A stretch of DNA of 64,000 nucleotides from Neobacillus soli NBRC 102451. Lineage in GTDB: Bacteria; Bacillota; Bacilli; Bacillales; Cytobacillaceae. The DNA lies in the NCBI RefSeq assembly GCF_001591665.1, contig NZ_BCVI01000006.1, positions 62,001-126,000 on the forward strand, given 5' to 3'. Shown in pieces: positions 25,772 through 33,809 of the stretch; position 1 is the first letter of the stretch, and each line of letters opens with the position of its first letter. The position numbers were made by a program, and so were the translations under genes. Under the pieces are notes generated by a model. It was not told the origin of the DNA, ran no database searches, and saw only the letters and a list, made by a program, of their open reading frames with translations.

Positions 25772-26249
25772 CTTATTAAGCAGCTTTGCAGCAGGAATTC
25801 TTATTACGACCACAATTTGCGGTGCTGTCTACTTTGCTGGTACCAGTGATGTGACAAAAGTATCTTTGAAAACAGCGGAAAACAGTAAAACAGTAAACAT
25901 TTCCGAAAACGAGATGATTAATAAACTAGTAACGAAGGGCTATATCGTTCAAACAAAAGCTGAATTTGAAAAGAAAGTACAAGATGCAAAAGTATCTGTT
26001 CAAAATCAAGCTGCGCCTAAGGACGACAAGGCTGCTAAAACCATAACACGAGTGGTAGTGAATGTATCACAAGGTATGACCAGTATTGATGTGGGCAAAA
26101 TGCTTGTAAAAGCGAAGCTGATTCCCAATGCTTATAATTTTTCTCATGATGTAGAGAAAAAACATCTGGAAAACAAGTTGCGTCCTGGTACATATGTTGT
26201 AGATAGTGAAATGACCAAGGATCAAGTGATCGCAACTATTTTTAAGTAA
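25761..26249 (+). CDS. Membrane-anchored protein with partial MltG/YceG-like domain
   Basis: 162 residues. An N-terminal membrane anchor (residues 5-27, AAGILITTTICGAVYF) precedes a linker (NQAAPKDDKAAKTITR) and a C-terminal domain reading VVVNVSQGMTSIDVGKMLVKAKLIPNAYNF... LRPGTYVVDSEMTKDQVIATI. This is the LysM-like substrate-binding subdomain of endolytic transglycosylase MltG without the catalytic part. It would act outside the membrane, binding peptidoglycan or a partner. The start overlaps the upstream gene and follows GGGAGAAAGG. Confidence 0.75.
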   Translation: MRINLLSSFAAGILITTTICGAVYFAGTSDVTKVSLKTAENSKTVNISENEMINKLVTKGYIVQTKAEFEKKVQDAKVSVQNQAAPKDDKAAKTITRVVVNVSQGMTSIDVGKMLVKAKLIPNAYNFSHDVEKKHLENKLRPGTYVVDSEMTKDQVIATIFK

Positions 26250-26291
26250 AGTATCTTTCCGGCGAATACGGAACATTTTCTAGACTGTGTT

Positions 26292-26326
26292 AAACCTTCC
26301 ATTAAATCAAGTGGAAGGTTTTTTTC
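26292..26326 (+). terminator. Terminator of the MltG-like gene pair
   Basis: AAACCTTCC pairs with GGAAGGTTT around a short loop, followed by TTTTT. Confidence 0.8.
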
Positions 26327-26517
26327 TTGTTGATACTGCATAATGTAAGAATAACCAAGAATCTGAAAGTTGTTACAAACTTGTGAACGCTGGGGATCCT
26401 GTTTGTTATTTTTATAGAAATAATCTAGAAGGTTTAACTATACCTGAAATAAAATAAAGGGATAGCACTATATCGGATAAGAAGAGTAAGAGACAACTAG
26501 AGAAGAGGTTGATGTTG

Positions 26518-27141
26518 ATGTGGCCTTTTGACGGTAAGAAAAAGAGGATGGAGAAGAAAGAAGGGGCATGTTCTATTTCACTTAAAGAAACCCCAGGGGA
26601 AAATGAATTCGTAAAAATTGTCAATAAACTTAAAGAAGTTCTCAGTAAAACCGATAATGAAGTCATTATTTTGTGTGTTGGTTCGGATCGTTCAACGGGA
26701 GACTCACTCGGCCCAATTGTGGGGACAATGTTAATAGAAAAAAAGTTTTCTTTTCCTGTCTATGGAACATTAGAAAAGCCAGTTCATGCTTTGAATATTA
26801 AGGAGATTTTAAAAGGAATTTATCAATCACATAAAGAACCGTTTATATTGGGGATCGATGCGTGTTTGGGGGATGAAAGGCAAATTGGGCTCATTTTTTT
26901 AAAAGAAGGGTCGTTTATACCGGGTAATGCTCTTAATAAAGCATTACCAAGTGTGGGTGATTATCATATGAAGGCAATTGTAAATAATTTAGACCCGATA
27001 TCACCAGCACAGGCCCTAAATAGCACCAGATTATTTGTCGTGATGAGACTCGCAGAAATTATTACAGAGATTATTACCCAGGCTTTCTTAGTTGATTCTT
27101 CTTCCAGTATGATGGCAACCGAAGATATTAGATACGAATAA
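26518..27141 (+). CDS. yyaC: YyaC-family spore protein (hydrogenase-maturation-protease fold)
   Basis: 207 residues. The conserved core VIILCVGSDRSTGDSLGPIVGTML near 46-69, VYGTLEKPVHALNI, and ILGIDACLGDERQIG near 114-128 match the YyaC/DUF1256 sporulation family, which is related to the HybD/GPR protease fold. The acidic residues in DRSTGD and DACLG are the presumed metal ligands. It is expected in the mother cell or forespore during sporulation. ATG 26518 follows AAGAGG; nearby in-frame TTG/ATG codons are alternatives. Confidence 0.85.
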   Translation: MWPFDGKKKRMEKKEGACSISLKETPGENEFVKIVNKLKEVLSKTDNEVIILCVGSDRSTGDSLGPIVGTMLIEKKFSFPVYGTLEKPVHALNIKEILKGIYQSHKEPFILGIDACLGDERQIGLIFLKEGSFIPGNALNKALPSVGDYHMKAIVNNLDPISPAQALNSTRLFVVMRLAEIITEIITQAFLVDSSSSMMATEDIRYE

Positions 27142-27234
27142 AACCTTTTGTAAATTAAAAGTAGATCAAAATCCTTGTCAGATGTGGAAAATCCATCCAT
27201 AGAAGTTGATGTTTATTAATAGACTAGGTTATAA

Positions 27235-27253
27235 TTGGTACAATGTATACCTA
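27235..27253. promoter_or_regulatory. GntR operator, TTGGTATAC family (site 1)
   Basis: TTGGTACAATGTATACC has GGTA...TACC inverted half sites. It ends 17 bp before the first GntR gene and suggests autoregulation. Confidence 0.6.
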
Positions 27254-27269
27254 GAAAGAAGGAGAAACA

Positions 27270-27950
27270 GTGGGGACTAATTGGACAGAGGAAAATCTTA
27301 TATCGTTGCGCGAAAGGGTCTATATTCATATTAAAGATCTGATTTTAGAAGGTGAATTTAAAACGGGTGATCGTTTGGTGGAACGTGAGCTTGCCGAGCG
27401 ATTGAATATTAGCCGAACGCCTATTCGCGAAGCTCTATTTAGATTGGAATCGCAGGGGTTTGTAAAAACCGTTCCTAGAAAAGGTGTTATTGTTGCGGAT
27501 ATTTCAGAGAAAGAAATTATTGAAGTGTTTACGATTCTTTCCTCTCTTGAGGTTTTGGCAGCAAAATTAGCTGTACAAAAGTTAGATGATGAAACAAAAG
27601 GTAAATTTATTGAGTATAGTTCAAAGGTTGCGGACTGTTTAGAAAGTGGGGAATATACCGACTACTCTAATTTGCATGGTGAATTGAATCATCTACTATA
27701 CAGTTCTGCAAAAAACGCTAAACTTTATGAAATACTGAGCGGGCTGTCGGATTATATTCGGGCATTTGCAAAGACAGGATATAAAAATCCAGGCAGACCC
27801 GAAAAGTCGATGGAAGAACACCTAAGAATTATGGAAGCTATCTGTAATCAAGAGATAGAAATGGCAGAGTATTTAACAAAGATTCATATTGAAAATTCCC
27901 GAAAAGCTTACATTGAGGCTGTGAATAAGGGAAAAGAGAAAAGAAACTAA
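27270..27950 (+). CDS. GntR-family (FadR subfamily) transcriptional regulator 1
   Basis: 226 residues, GTG start after GAAGGAG. Residues 10-75 are the winged HTH (RLVERELAERLNISRTPIREALFRLESQGFV... PRKGVIV). Residues 85-215 are an all-helical FCD ligand-binding domain with His candidates for a metal site in NLHGELNHLL and EEHLRIMEAI. FadR-type regulators usually repress catabolic genes and release DNA when a carboxylate ligand binds. Its recognition helix (SRTPIREALFRLESQGF) is identical to that of the second GntR at 38979. Palindromes of the TTGGTATAC type lie upstream of this gene and through the next 12 kb. Confidence 0.92.
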   Translation: MGTNWTEENLISLRERVYIHIKDLILEGEFKTGDRLVERELAERLNISRTPIREALFRLESQGFVKTVPRKGVIVADISEKEIIEVFTILSSLEVLAAKLAVQKLDDETKGKFIEYSSKVADCLESGEYTDYSNLHGELNHLLYSSAKNAKLYEILSGLSDYIRAFAKTGYKNPGRPEKSMEEHLRIMEAICNQEIEMAEYLTKIHIENSRKAYIEAVNKGKEKRN

Positions 27951-28001
27951 GAAAGGGAAACTCCATCCATGGGTGGAGTTTATTTTTTTGGGAAAAATTA
28001 A

Positions 28002-28020
28002 TTTGTATACCGTATACCAA
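28002..28020. promoter_or_regulatory. GntR operator (site 2)
   Basis: TTTGTATACCGTATACCAA, two GTATAC half sites around one base; among the strongest copies of the motif. Confidence 0.65.
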
Positions 28021-28106
28021 TATTGCCCTATATTTTAACGGATTAGAAATACAAAATCAAGAGTAATATTAGGAATATAGATAAACTTCTTAATTTTCAA
28101 AATTGT

Positions 28107-28135
28107 TTGCAAAGTAAGAGGAATAATGGTATATT
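28107..28135 (+). promoter_or_regulatory. SigA-type promoter for the transporter transcript
   Basis: TTGCAA (28107-28112), 17-bp spacer, TATATT (28130-28135). The leader would be about 350 nt and contains the hairpin near 28204 and operator site 3. Confidence 0.45.
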
Positions 28136-28257
28136 AATTGAAACCTTATAGTTAACAAGTTGTACATAGTGAAAAGGGAGGGGTGAGTTCTAATTTAAAT
28201 AAAAACCATTCCATCAGGAAGGTTGAAAGGTTTTTTTCGTAATTTTTTTTTGAAACT

Positions 28258-28284
28258 AAGGTATACAATCTACAATATACAAAA
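28258..28284. promoter_or_regulatory. GntR operator (site 3)
   Basis: AAGGTATACAATC followed by TACAATATACAAAA, two TATAC half sites in about 23 bp. It lies downstream of the promoter at 28107, where a repressor would block elongation. Confidence 0.5.
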
Positions 28285-28492
28285 AATAAACTTACAATTT
28301 TATTCTTTTAGTGGCAACAGCGCTTGTTAAGTACTATGGGGGAAAGAAAAAGAAATTTGAAATAGAGAAAATACACCATGATTATGAAAGCGTTTGCTTA
28401 CTGTGATTCCTTTTTTACACCTATCCTACAGTTTTAAGAAGATCTTTCGCGACAAATCGTTTTAAATTTATAAAAACAAACGGAGGGGAACT

Positions 28493-29947
28493 ATGGAATT
28501 AACGTCAGCCCATTGGGTATATTTAATTGTCACTTTAGCTGTAATTGTTACTATGCTTTTTAGAAAAGGTGTTGTTTTACCCGTCATTCTTGGGACATTT
28601 TTAGTGGCAGTTATCTATAAAGGAAGCCTTATTGCGGGGTTTCAAGCAGTCTTCAACGCGAACCTGGTTGCGGCTAAGGAACTTTTTAGTATTTTCCTCA
28701 TTATTTCTATTATGATTGGTCTCCTTAATTCCTTAAAAGATCTAGGAGCTGATAAAAGGATGGTTGTCCCCATCCAAAAAGTCATGGTAAACGGTCATGT
28801 CTCTTACTTAGTATTAATGGTCGTAACCTATGTGATTTCACTGTTTTTCTGGCCAACACCGGCTGTTCCGCTAATTTGTGCTTTGTTAGTACCGGCTGCA
28901 GTAAGTGCTGGATTGCCAAAAATGACTGCAGCTATGGTTATTGTTATTGCAGGCCAAGGGATGGCACTTTCATCTGACTATATTATGCAGGTCGCACCAA
29001 TGCTTAGCGCAAAAGCGGCGGGAATTGATAAATCCTTAGTTTCGGATAAAGGATTAATTTTATCATTAATAACTGGGTTTAGTGCCCTCTCAATTATCTA
29101 CGTGCAGCATCGTAAAGCAATAGCGAAAAAATCTACTTCAGATACTAGAGTTGAACTTAATCAAGTAGAAGGAGCATATTTTGAAGTCGCAGATGAGCTG
29201 GCTGCCACAACAGTTGAGAGTGACGAGCTACTCCAAAGGAAAAAAACGTGGGGAAAAGTATTTGCTATTCTTGTTCCTGTATCCATGTTGGCTGTAATGA
29301 TTTTTATGTTCCAGACCAAATTGGGCGGCGGGTCTGGATTTGAAGGGACAGATGGGGCTGCTTTTATTGGCGGAGTTGCAACTATTCTCTTATTATTGGC
29401 TACTATCGCTTTTAACCGGGTTCATGCCCTCGATAAAATAAGTGATCATATTACGGAAGGATTTGTGTTCGCCTTTAAGGCTATGGCCCCCGTAATTCCA
29501 ATTGCCGGCTTTTTCTTTATGGGCAGCGGCGATTTTACACCTGCAATCCTTTCTTTAGGGGAAGATGCAGCGAAGCCAGCTTTTCTATTTGATATCATCC
29601 AAGCAGGACAAAATTTTATCCCGCATAATCCATTCTTCGGTGGAATAGGTATATTGATTGTGGGATTAATTACAGGTTTAGATGGTTCGGGGTTCTCTGG
29701 GCTTCCTTTGACTGGCGCCTTGTCAGGAGCTTTGGCTGGCGGAACAGGACTGGACGCTTCTACCATGGCAGCTATTGGGCAGATGGGCTCCATATGGGGA
29801 GGTGGAGGCACTATTATTGCATGGTCTTCTCTTGTTGCAGTAGCAGGCTTCTTACAAATATCACCTTTGGAACTGGCCCGGAAAAATTTTATTCCAGTTA
29901 TAACCGGTCTACTGATTGCGACTATTGTAGCCGTGATCATTTGGTAA
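28493..29947 (+). CDS. Multi-pass membrane transporter, ion-transporter/GntP-like superfamily
   Basis: 484 residues with about 11-12 membrane helices and a central cytoplasmic loop (residues 205-250). Repeated polar/glycine signatures such as FWPTPAVPLICALLVPAAVSAG near 120-142 and GLDGSGFSGLPLTGALSG near 395-412 suggest two re-entrant hairpins, as in DcuC/GntP/CitM-type carboxylate transporters. It would import an organic acid for the pathway downstream. AACGGAGGGGAAC precedes the ATG. Two GntR-type operators lie upstream. The exact family and substrate are not certain. Confidence 0.75.
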   Translation: MELTSAHWVYLIVTLAVIVTMLFRKGVVLPVILGTFLVAVIYKGSLIAGFQAVFNANLVAAKELFSIFLIISIMIGLLNSLKDLGADKRMVVPIQKVMVNGHVSYLVLMVVTYVISLFFWPTPAVPLICALLVPAAVSAGLPKMTAAMVIVIAGQGMALSSDYIMQVAPMLSAKAAGIDKSLVSDKGLILSLITGFSALSIIYVQHRKAIAKKSTSDTRVELNQVEGAYFEVADELAATTVESDELLQRKKTWGKVFAILVPVSMLAVMIFMFQTKLGGGSGFEGTDGAAFIGGVATILLLLATIAFNRVHALDKISDHITEGFVFAFKAMAPVIPIAGFFFMGSGDFTPAILSLGEDAAKPAFLFDIIQAGQNFIPHNPFFGGIGILIVGLITGLDGSGFSGLPLTGALSGALAGGTGLDASTMAAIGQMGSIWGGGGTIIAWSSLVAVAGFLQISPLELARKNFIPVITGLLIATIVAVIIW

Positions 29948-29991
29948 ACTAAAAAATTATACGCAAAAGTAGAACCTGCTAATAAATAGGG

Positions 29992-30041
29992 GGCTATCCC
30001 AAAAGTCAGGAGAGAATACTGATTTTTAGGATAGTCTTTTT
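29992..30041 (+). terminator. Terminator after the transporter
   Basis: GGCTATCC pairs with GGATAGTC enclosing inner AAAGTCA/CTGATTTTT pairing, followed by TTTTT. The ProC-like gene behind it must rely on read-through or its own promoter. Confidence 0.65.
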
Positions 30042-30080
30042 ATCTTTAATTTAATATCGAAGATGGAGAGGGGAAAAAAG

Positions 30081-30791
30081 ATGGAACAAATACGAATTGG
30101 TTTAGTAGGTATTGGCAAATTAGGGACGGCGCTGATGACTCATTGGGATAAGAAAAAGGTCGCAATCGGGGTGTATCATCCGACGAAAACAAAAGCGGAA
30201 CAGTTTGTTCAACGGTATCAAACTAGTTATCTTTTAGAGGATAGGGAACTATCGGAATTAGATATCTTAATTCTTGCCCTGCCAGCAACGGCGGTTATCC
30301 CATTTATCTCCACATTAAAAATAGAAAGCAAGTCTCAGGCTTCACTTGTTATTGTCAATATGGCAACGAACCTTGCTACAAACGAAATTACGGCCAAGTT
30401 TCCGTCCTTTAACATTCATGGAGTGAAGTATATGGGGCATGGGAGAGACTTATTGGAACATGGAAATGGCCTATTTATTACAGAAACCACTTTGCCAAAA
30501 ACAACGGAAGAGCTTTTTCAACAGCTTGGAAAGGTAAAAATCGACCGTGAAAATTGTTTAACAGAGGTAAACAAATTAGCTACCTATTTCGCATTAAAAA
30601 CAGCAATGACGATAGAGTCTGAATTTGCCAAAAGAGGATTATCACCGGAATATCTTGAAAGAGCGCTGACATCCCTGGCGCCTGAAGTAATTCGCGCGTA
30701 CAGCGAGGGGAGTCTTGGGCATTTTGCCAAGGAAATTGCCAATGAAATTCAAGCAGAGAGTTCACATGAAGTTGATAAACCGGAAAGATAA
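30081..30791 (+). CDS. Pyrroline-5-carboxylate reductase-like NAD(P) oxidoreductase
   Basis: 236 residues. The Rossmann motif is GLVGIGKLGTAL near residues 7-18, followed by a basic NADP-type loop (YHPTKTK) and the conserved LILALPATAVIPFI strand near 68-81. A second helical domain ends the protein. It is related to ProC/F420-dependent-type imine reductases but is shorter than ProC and lacks its C-terminal TSPGGTT-type block, so it probably reduces a different imine or ketone. ATG 30081 follows GAGAGGGGA; the ATG at 30063 overlaps the ribosome site. Convergent with the next gene across a shared terminator. Confidence 0.78.
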   Translation: MEQIRIGLVGIGKLGTALMTHWDKKKVAIGVYHPTKTKAEQFVQRYQTSYLLEDRELSELDILILALPATAVIPFISTLKIESKSQASLVIVNMATNLATNEITAKFPSFNIHGVKYMGHGRDLLEHGNGLFITETTLPKTTEELFQQLGKVKIDRENCLTEVNKLATYFALKTAMTIESEFAKRGLSPEYLERALTSLAPEVIRAYSEGSLGHFAKEIANEIQAESSHEVDKPER

Positions 30792-30850
30792 GAAAACTAA
30801 AAACAGCTGCACTCTTAGAAATGGTGCCGTGAATTTCCCCATATATAAGT

Positions 30851-30880
30851 AAGGTGTCAATCCATTGATTGACACCTTTT
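30851..30880. terminator. Bidirectional terminator between convergent genes
   Basis: AAGGTGTCAAT pairs with ATTGACACCTTTT around CCATTG. It serves the ProC-like gene on the plus strand and the transporter on the minus strand. Confidence 0.75.
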
Positions 30881-30904
30881 ACGATGTTCAGAATCGTGAA
30901 GCCC

Positions 30905-32287
30905 TTACCCTGAAAACAATTGTAATAAAATTAAATAGAGCGTGACGCAGCCGATATAAAGGCCTGCGAAGGATAAGTTCCAATTGGAGACTTTATAGGA
31001 ACTTTCCTTGACGATGTTTGACATAAGCCCTAACGTCGCATTATAAGGACCTACTAGAAAAGAAGAAACAGCTCCAGCTAACATCGCCACTGTCAGAATA
31101 TGCGGCGATATCCCAATAACGTCTGGATTTAGGCCTTCTGTCATTAATGCAAGTGAAATAGCTGGATGAAGTCCCAGAAAAGCAAAAGCTAAAGGGATGA
31201 AAGGCAGCAAAATTAAAAAGATTTCCACACCAGCCACAGTAATAAACCGATTCACCCAGCTATCCAGCCATTGATTTGCATGGGAAACGTTTATGGTTGA
31301 GATAAAAAAGCCAGCGGATAAATAAATGAAAAATTGATCCTTCATACTTACGGAGAAGCTTTGAAAATGCGTAACTAAATGTGCTCCAAATTCTTTACCC
31401 TTTTTTAACAATAACGACCAAGTAAAGGCAAAAGGGATGACCATTAATGATACAAGAATTAGAAACGGATAGGGGAATCTTGATTCTACTACCGATATGA
31501 CGCCATTGAAAATAATGATAGCGAGAAGAATTTGAATGACTCTTCCGGAACGATTATTCTGTCCGAGTTCGATCGTAGCAGCTGTTTCATGGATGCTGAC
31601 GTTCTTTTGGTTTTGGAACATGATCTTTGATTTACGTGAACCAATATACCAATCCACCCCCATGCCTACAATACTTAAGGGAACAACATATGGAAGAATC
31701 GAGAGCCAGCTTACGCCCGTCATCGTGATCACGATACCGACAATTGGGGTAACTGGTGCCCATATTAATGGCATCGCAAAACCACGGGTAATCGCTCTGC
31801 TCATGAACCGTTCCTTATTCGCGACTGGAATGACCTCTAAAGCAGGTCTTATTGAGTAATAAGTCATCGGTAATGTGGCAAGATTCATAAAGATACTAAA
31901 AAAATAGGAAATGCCGGAAGTAATCATATAGAGTTGTCCGGAGGTTTTTACTTTTTTTTGAATAATCGTTTGAATACCCCCGCTGTACCCGCCTAATTTA
32001 ATGGGAATCCCTAAGATAGGGATTAAAGTAAACATTGTAAGTAAGTCCAGCATCGGACCAAAGGATAGAATGTAATGCTGCCAAGAAGCCCCGCTTGTCC
32101 ACAGTAAAACTACGCCAGAAAGCAAAAAGGTACTTCCCAATAGCTGCACAAATCGTTTGGCTTGAAATAACGTACACAGGACAATAGCCAGACTTAAACT
32201 GGATAGAAGTACACCAAGGTGGAGCATAGGTAAAAGCACAGAAAATAAATACAATAAAATAACTAAAAACAGCATAACTCTCAGCAT
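30905..32287 (-). CDS. Polytopic membrane protein, likely transporter
   Basis: 460 residues, about 11-12 membrane helices with a cytoplasmic loop at residues 205-235. Polar helix breaks such as GFAMPLIWAPVTPIVGIV near 170 and GAVSSFLVGPYNATLGLMSNI near 405 resemble the two hairpins of ion-transporter superfamily proteins. It differs from the 28493 transporter in sequence but is probably used for the same substrate class. It is transcribed leftward from a region with two GntR operator sites (32310 and 32375), so it belongs to the regulon. I could not assign the family. Confidence 0.7.
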   Translation of the reverse strand: MLRVMLFLVILLYLFSVLLPMLHLGVLLSSLSLAIVLCTLFQAKRFVQLLGSTFLLSGVVLLWTSGASWQHYILSFGPMLDLLTMFTLIPILGIPIKLGGYSGGIQTIIQKKVKTSGQLYMITSGISYFFSIFMNLATLPMTYYSIRPALEVIPVANKERFMSRAITRGFAMPLIWAPVTPIVGIVITMTGVSWLSILPYVVPLSIVGMGVDWYIGSRKSKIMFQNQKNVSIHETAATIELGQNNRSGRVIQILLAIIIFNGVISVVESRFPYPFLILVSLMVIPFAFTWSLLLKKGKEFGAHLVTHFQSFSVSMKDQFFIYLSAGFFISTINVSHANQWLDSWVNRFITVAGVEIFLILLPFIPLAFAFLGLHPAISLALMTEGLNPDVIGISPHILTVAMLAGAVSSFLVGPYNATLGLMSNIVKESSYKVSNWNLSFAGLYIGCVTLYLILLQLFSG

Positions 32288-32309
32288 ATCAACACCCTAA
32301 CTTTTTATT

Positions 32310-32326
32310 TTTGTATACCAAGTATG
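32310..32326. promoter_or_regulatory. GntR operator (site 4)
   Basis: TTTGTATACCAAGTAT, 22 bp upstream of the leftward transporter gene. Confidence 0.6.
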
Positions 32327-32374
32327 GGATTTTATCATAAAAATAGTCACAGATTTGCCATAATTGATGAATTA

Positions 32375-32395
32375 TTTGGTATTTGGTATACAAAA
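32375..32395. promoter_or_regulatory. GntR operator (site 5)
   Basis: TTTGGTATTTGGTATACAAA contains one complete and one half site. It lies between the divergent transporter and small peptide genes and may regulate both. Confidence 0.6.
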
Positions 32396-32465
32396 AACTT
32401 GTTTTTAAATTGATTACATTATACAATGACAGTAGTAAATAACTCAACAATCAGGGGGATTTTAA

Positions 32466-32552
32466 ATGTTTAACTTCTTATTTGGATCAAAAAAATCTGT
32501 TGAAAAAGCTGAGAGAAAATTAGCTTCACTAAGAAAAACACTTAAATTCTAA
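32466..32552 (+). CDS. 28-residue cationic amphipathic peptide
   Basis: ATG 32466 follows CAGGGGGAT by 5-6 bp; the frame ends at 32552, 14 bp before a good terminator. The product begins MFNFLFGSKKSVEKAER and ends LRKTLKF, with an aromatic N-terminus then a Lys/Arg-rich helix (net positive). Ribosome site, terminator and an upstream GntR operator make translation likely. No family recognised; it could be a membrane-associated regulator of the adjacent transporters or a small signalling peptide. Confidence 0.6.
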   Translation: MFNFLFGSKKSVEKAERKLASLRKTLKF

Positions 32553-32565
32553 ATTGACTTATTTC

Positions 32566-32593
32566 AACCGTCACATCAATGTGGCGGTTTTTT
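32566..32593 (+). terminator. Terminator of the small peptide gene
   Basis: AACCGTCACAT pairs with ATGTGGCGGTT around CA, followed by TTTT. Confidence 0.8.
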
Positions 32594-32609
32594 GTGTATA
32601 TTAAAATAT

Positions 32610-32646
32610 AAAAAACAAAAAACGGAGAGACCTCGCCTTCTCTCCG
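32610..32646 (-). terminator. Terminator of the leftward 33012 gene
   Basis: On the minus strand CGGAGAG pairs with CTCTCCG around AAGGCGAGGT, followed by TTTTTTGTTTTTT. Confidence 0.75.
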
Positions 32647-32676
32647 AACTTATCATATATAAAACCAATTCGTAGA

Positions 32677-33012
32677 CTAAACAGCTGCCTCTGCTGATTT
32701 TACCAGTTTGGAATTTACTGAATCCTCACTGTTACCTGAAGCTTTAACAATCTCATTCAATTCTTCACGTGCTGCTTCAAGGGTGTCGAATCTTTCAAAA
32801 AACTTAACAGCAATATGATTGACATATTCTTTTCCTTCAAAGTTTTCAAATAATTGAATTTTAATCGATTCATCGAGCACTTTGGCAATCGTGTATTTGG
32901 CCTTTATTTTATCAAAGAAATAGAAATGGTACGTTTCAACAGGTTCTAACCCATCGTTTTCAAGAATTGTTTGGAAAGTATCTTTATTCGTTAACACAAT
33001 ATATTGGCCCAT
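32677..33012 (-). CDS. Hypothetical cytoplasmic protein
   Basis: 111 residues, ATG 33012 after GAAGGAG. An N-terminal strand-rich part (QYIVLTNKDTFQTILENDGLEPVETYHFYFFD) and a middle strand IKIQLFENFEGKEYVNHIAVKFFERF resemble an antiparallel ferredoxin-like fold; the tail is helical with Ser/Ala. No motif is recognised. A GntR operator lies in its upstream region (33148), so it is probably part of the regulon. Confidence 0.65.
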   Translation of the reverse strand: MGQYIVLTNKDTFQTILENDGLEPVETYHFYFFDKIKAKYTIAKVLDESIKIQLFENFEGKEYVNHIAVKFFERFDTLEAAREELNEIVKASGNSEDSVNSKLVKSAEAAV

Positions 33013-33147
33013 TTAAAACACTCCTTCAAGTAAATTCTATTCAACTCTTTATTAAGTAAAAAACCTTTAGCTAAGTATTGATCATTGTTGATTTAAGTAT
33101 AGTTAGTGATTAATAGTGGATTTTCTCTTATCACCTCCGAGGAACAT

Positions 33148-33158
33148 TGTATACCAAA
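33148..33158. promoter_or_regulatory. GntR operator (site 6)
   Basis: TTGTATACCAA, a perfect core copy, 135 bp upstream of the leftward gene and 255 bp upstream of ferredoxin 1. Confidence 0.6.
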
Positions 33159-33360
33159 CTGCTTATGTGTATTTTATATCAAGTTGTTAAAATGTTCAAG
33201 AATATATTCTAAATATTTGAATAATTACTAAACAGGTTCATGAGCGGTGTGAGAACTAAAACGGAATTTATATAAGGAAAATGCGATTGATCTAACATTT
33301 TTATATTTTAAATATAGAATGATATAAAAATCTAGTTTGCTTCTCTGACAAAAAGGTTGT

Positions 33361-33377
33361 ATACTTCAGAGAAGTAT
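33361..33377. promoter_or_regulatory. Perfect 17-bp dyad before ferredoxin 1
   Basis: ATACTTC-AGA-GAAGTAT. Its left arm overlaps the GntR-like TTGTATAC element at 33357. It lies 37 bp before the ferredoxin start, placing it in or just after the promoter; it may bind a different regulator. Confidence 0.4.
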
Positions 33378-33413
33378 CGAAATTTTTGGAATAAACAGAA
33401 AGGGGAAATTTTT

Positions 33414-33743
33414 ATGCCAAAAGTTATCCTCCATGTTGATGGAACGACAATTGAACAAGAAGTGAAAGATCAGGCAAATTTAGTGGTATTAGCAGGGATT
33501 CGTCAATTACCCAAATTAAAGTATGGATGCGGTATGGGGCGATGTACAAAATGCACTTGTATCGTATTAAACGGTGCAGAAGGATTAGCACCACCGAATT
33601 GGAAGGAAGAAAAAATGCTTGGAGAAAAGCTGAATGAAGGTTACCGCTTAACGTGCCAATTAACGATTCAGGAAGATATTGAAATTACACAGGAAAATAT
33701 TTTGGTCCAAGCCCCAAAGAAGAAATCCGCACTTCAATCATGA
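33414..33743 (+). CDS. [2Fe-2S] ferredoxin 1
   Basis: 109 residues of a plant/adrenodoxin-like ferredoxin: Cys39-x4-Cys44-x2-Cys47 and Cys81 are the cluster ligands (YGCGMGRCTKCTC ... YRLTCQ). It carries electrons one at a time, probably to an oxygenase-type partner such as the HDO encoded at 34833. ATG 33414 follows AAAGGGGAAA. No reductase is in the cluster. It is a paralog of the ferredoxin at 39847 (both have KLGE/MLGE..EGYRL.CQ), but they differ enough to suggest separate partners. Confidence 0.9.
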   Translation: MPKVILHVDGTTIEQEVKDQANLVVLAGIRQLPKLKYGCGMGRCTKCTCIVLNGAEGLAPPNWKEEKMLGEKLNEGYRLTCQLTIQEDIEITQENILVQAPKKKSALQS

Positions 33744-33765
33744 TGGGCATTTATTTTTTAAAGTA

Positions 33766-33786
33766 TTTACGGTATACAAAATACAA
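33766..33786. promoter_or_regulatory. GntR operator (site 7)
   Basis: TTTACGGTATACAAAATACAA, 24 bp upstream of the creatininase-family gene. Confidence 0.6.
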
Positions 33787-33809
33787 TTAAGACAAGAAGG
33801 TGAGTTGTG

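Larger units (their letters stand above)
27951..28492. other. Long regulatory region before the 28.5-kb transporter
   Basis: It includes the terminator-like inverted repeat CTCCATCCATGGGTGGAG (27961-27978) followed by a T tract, two operator-like sites, a consensus promoter (28107-28135), and an AACCATTCC...GGAAGGTT hairpin with T run at 28204-28238 that may attenuate transcription. A 19-codon frame (GTG 28183) over that hairpin is too weak to call. Confidence 0.5.
33013..33413. other. Divergent regulatory region of the ferredoxin 1 gene
   Basis: It separates the leftward 33012 gene from the ferredoxin gene. It carries a TTGTATACCAA operator (33148-33158), a TTGTATACTTC site overlapping a dyad (33361-33377), and AT-rich sequence with no further gene. 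Confidence 0.5.

Noticed and set aside
29446-29940. A long open frame antisense to the 28.5-kb transporter
   Set aside because: It is the complement of a well-supported membrane protein; Pro/Lys-rich product typical of an antisense shadow.
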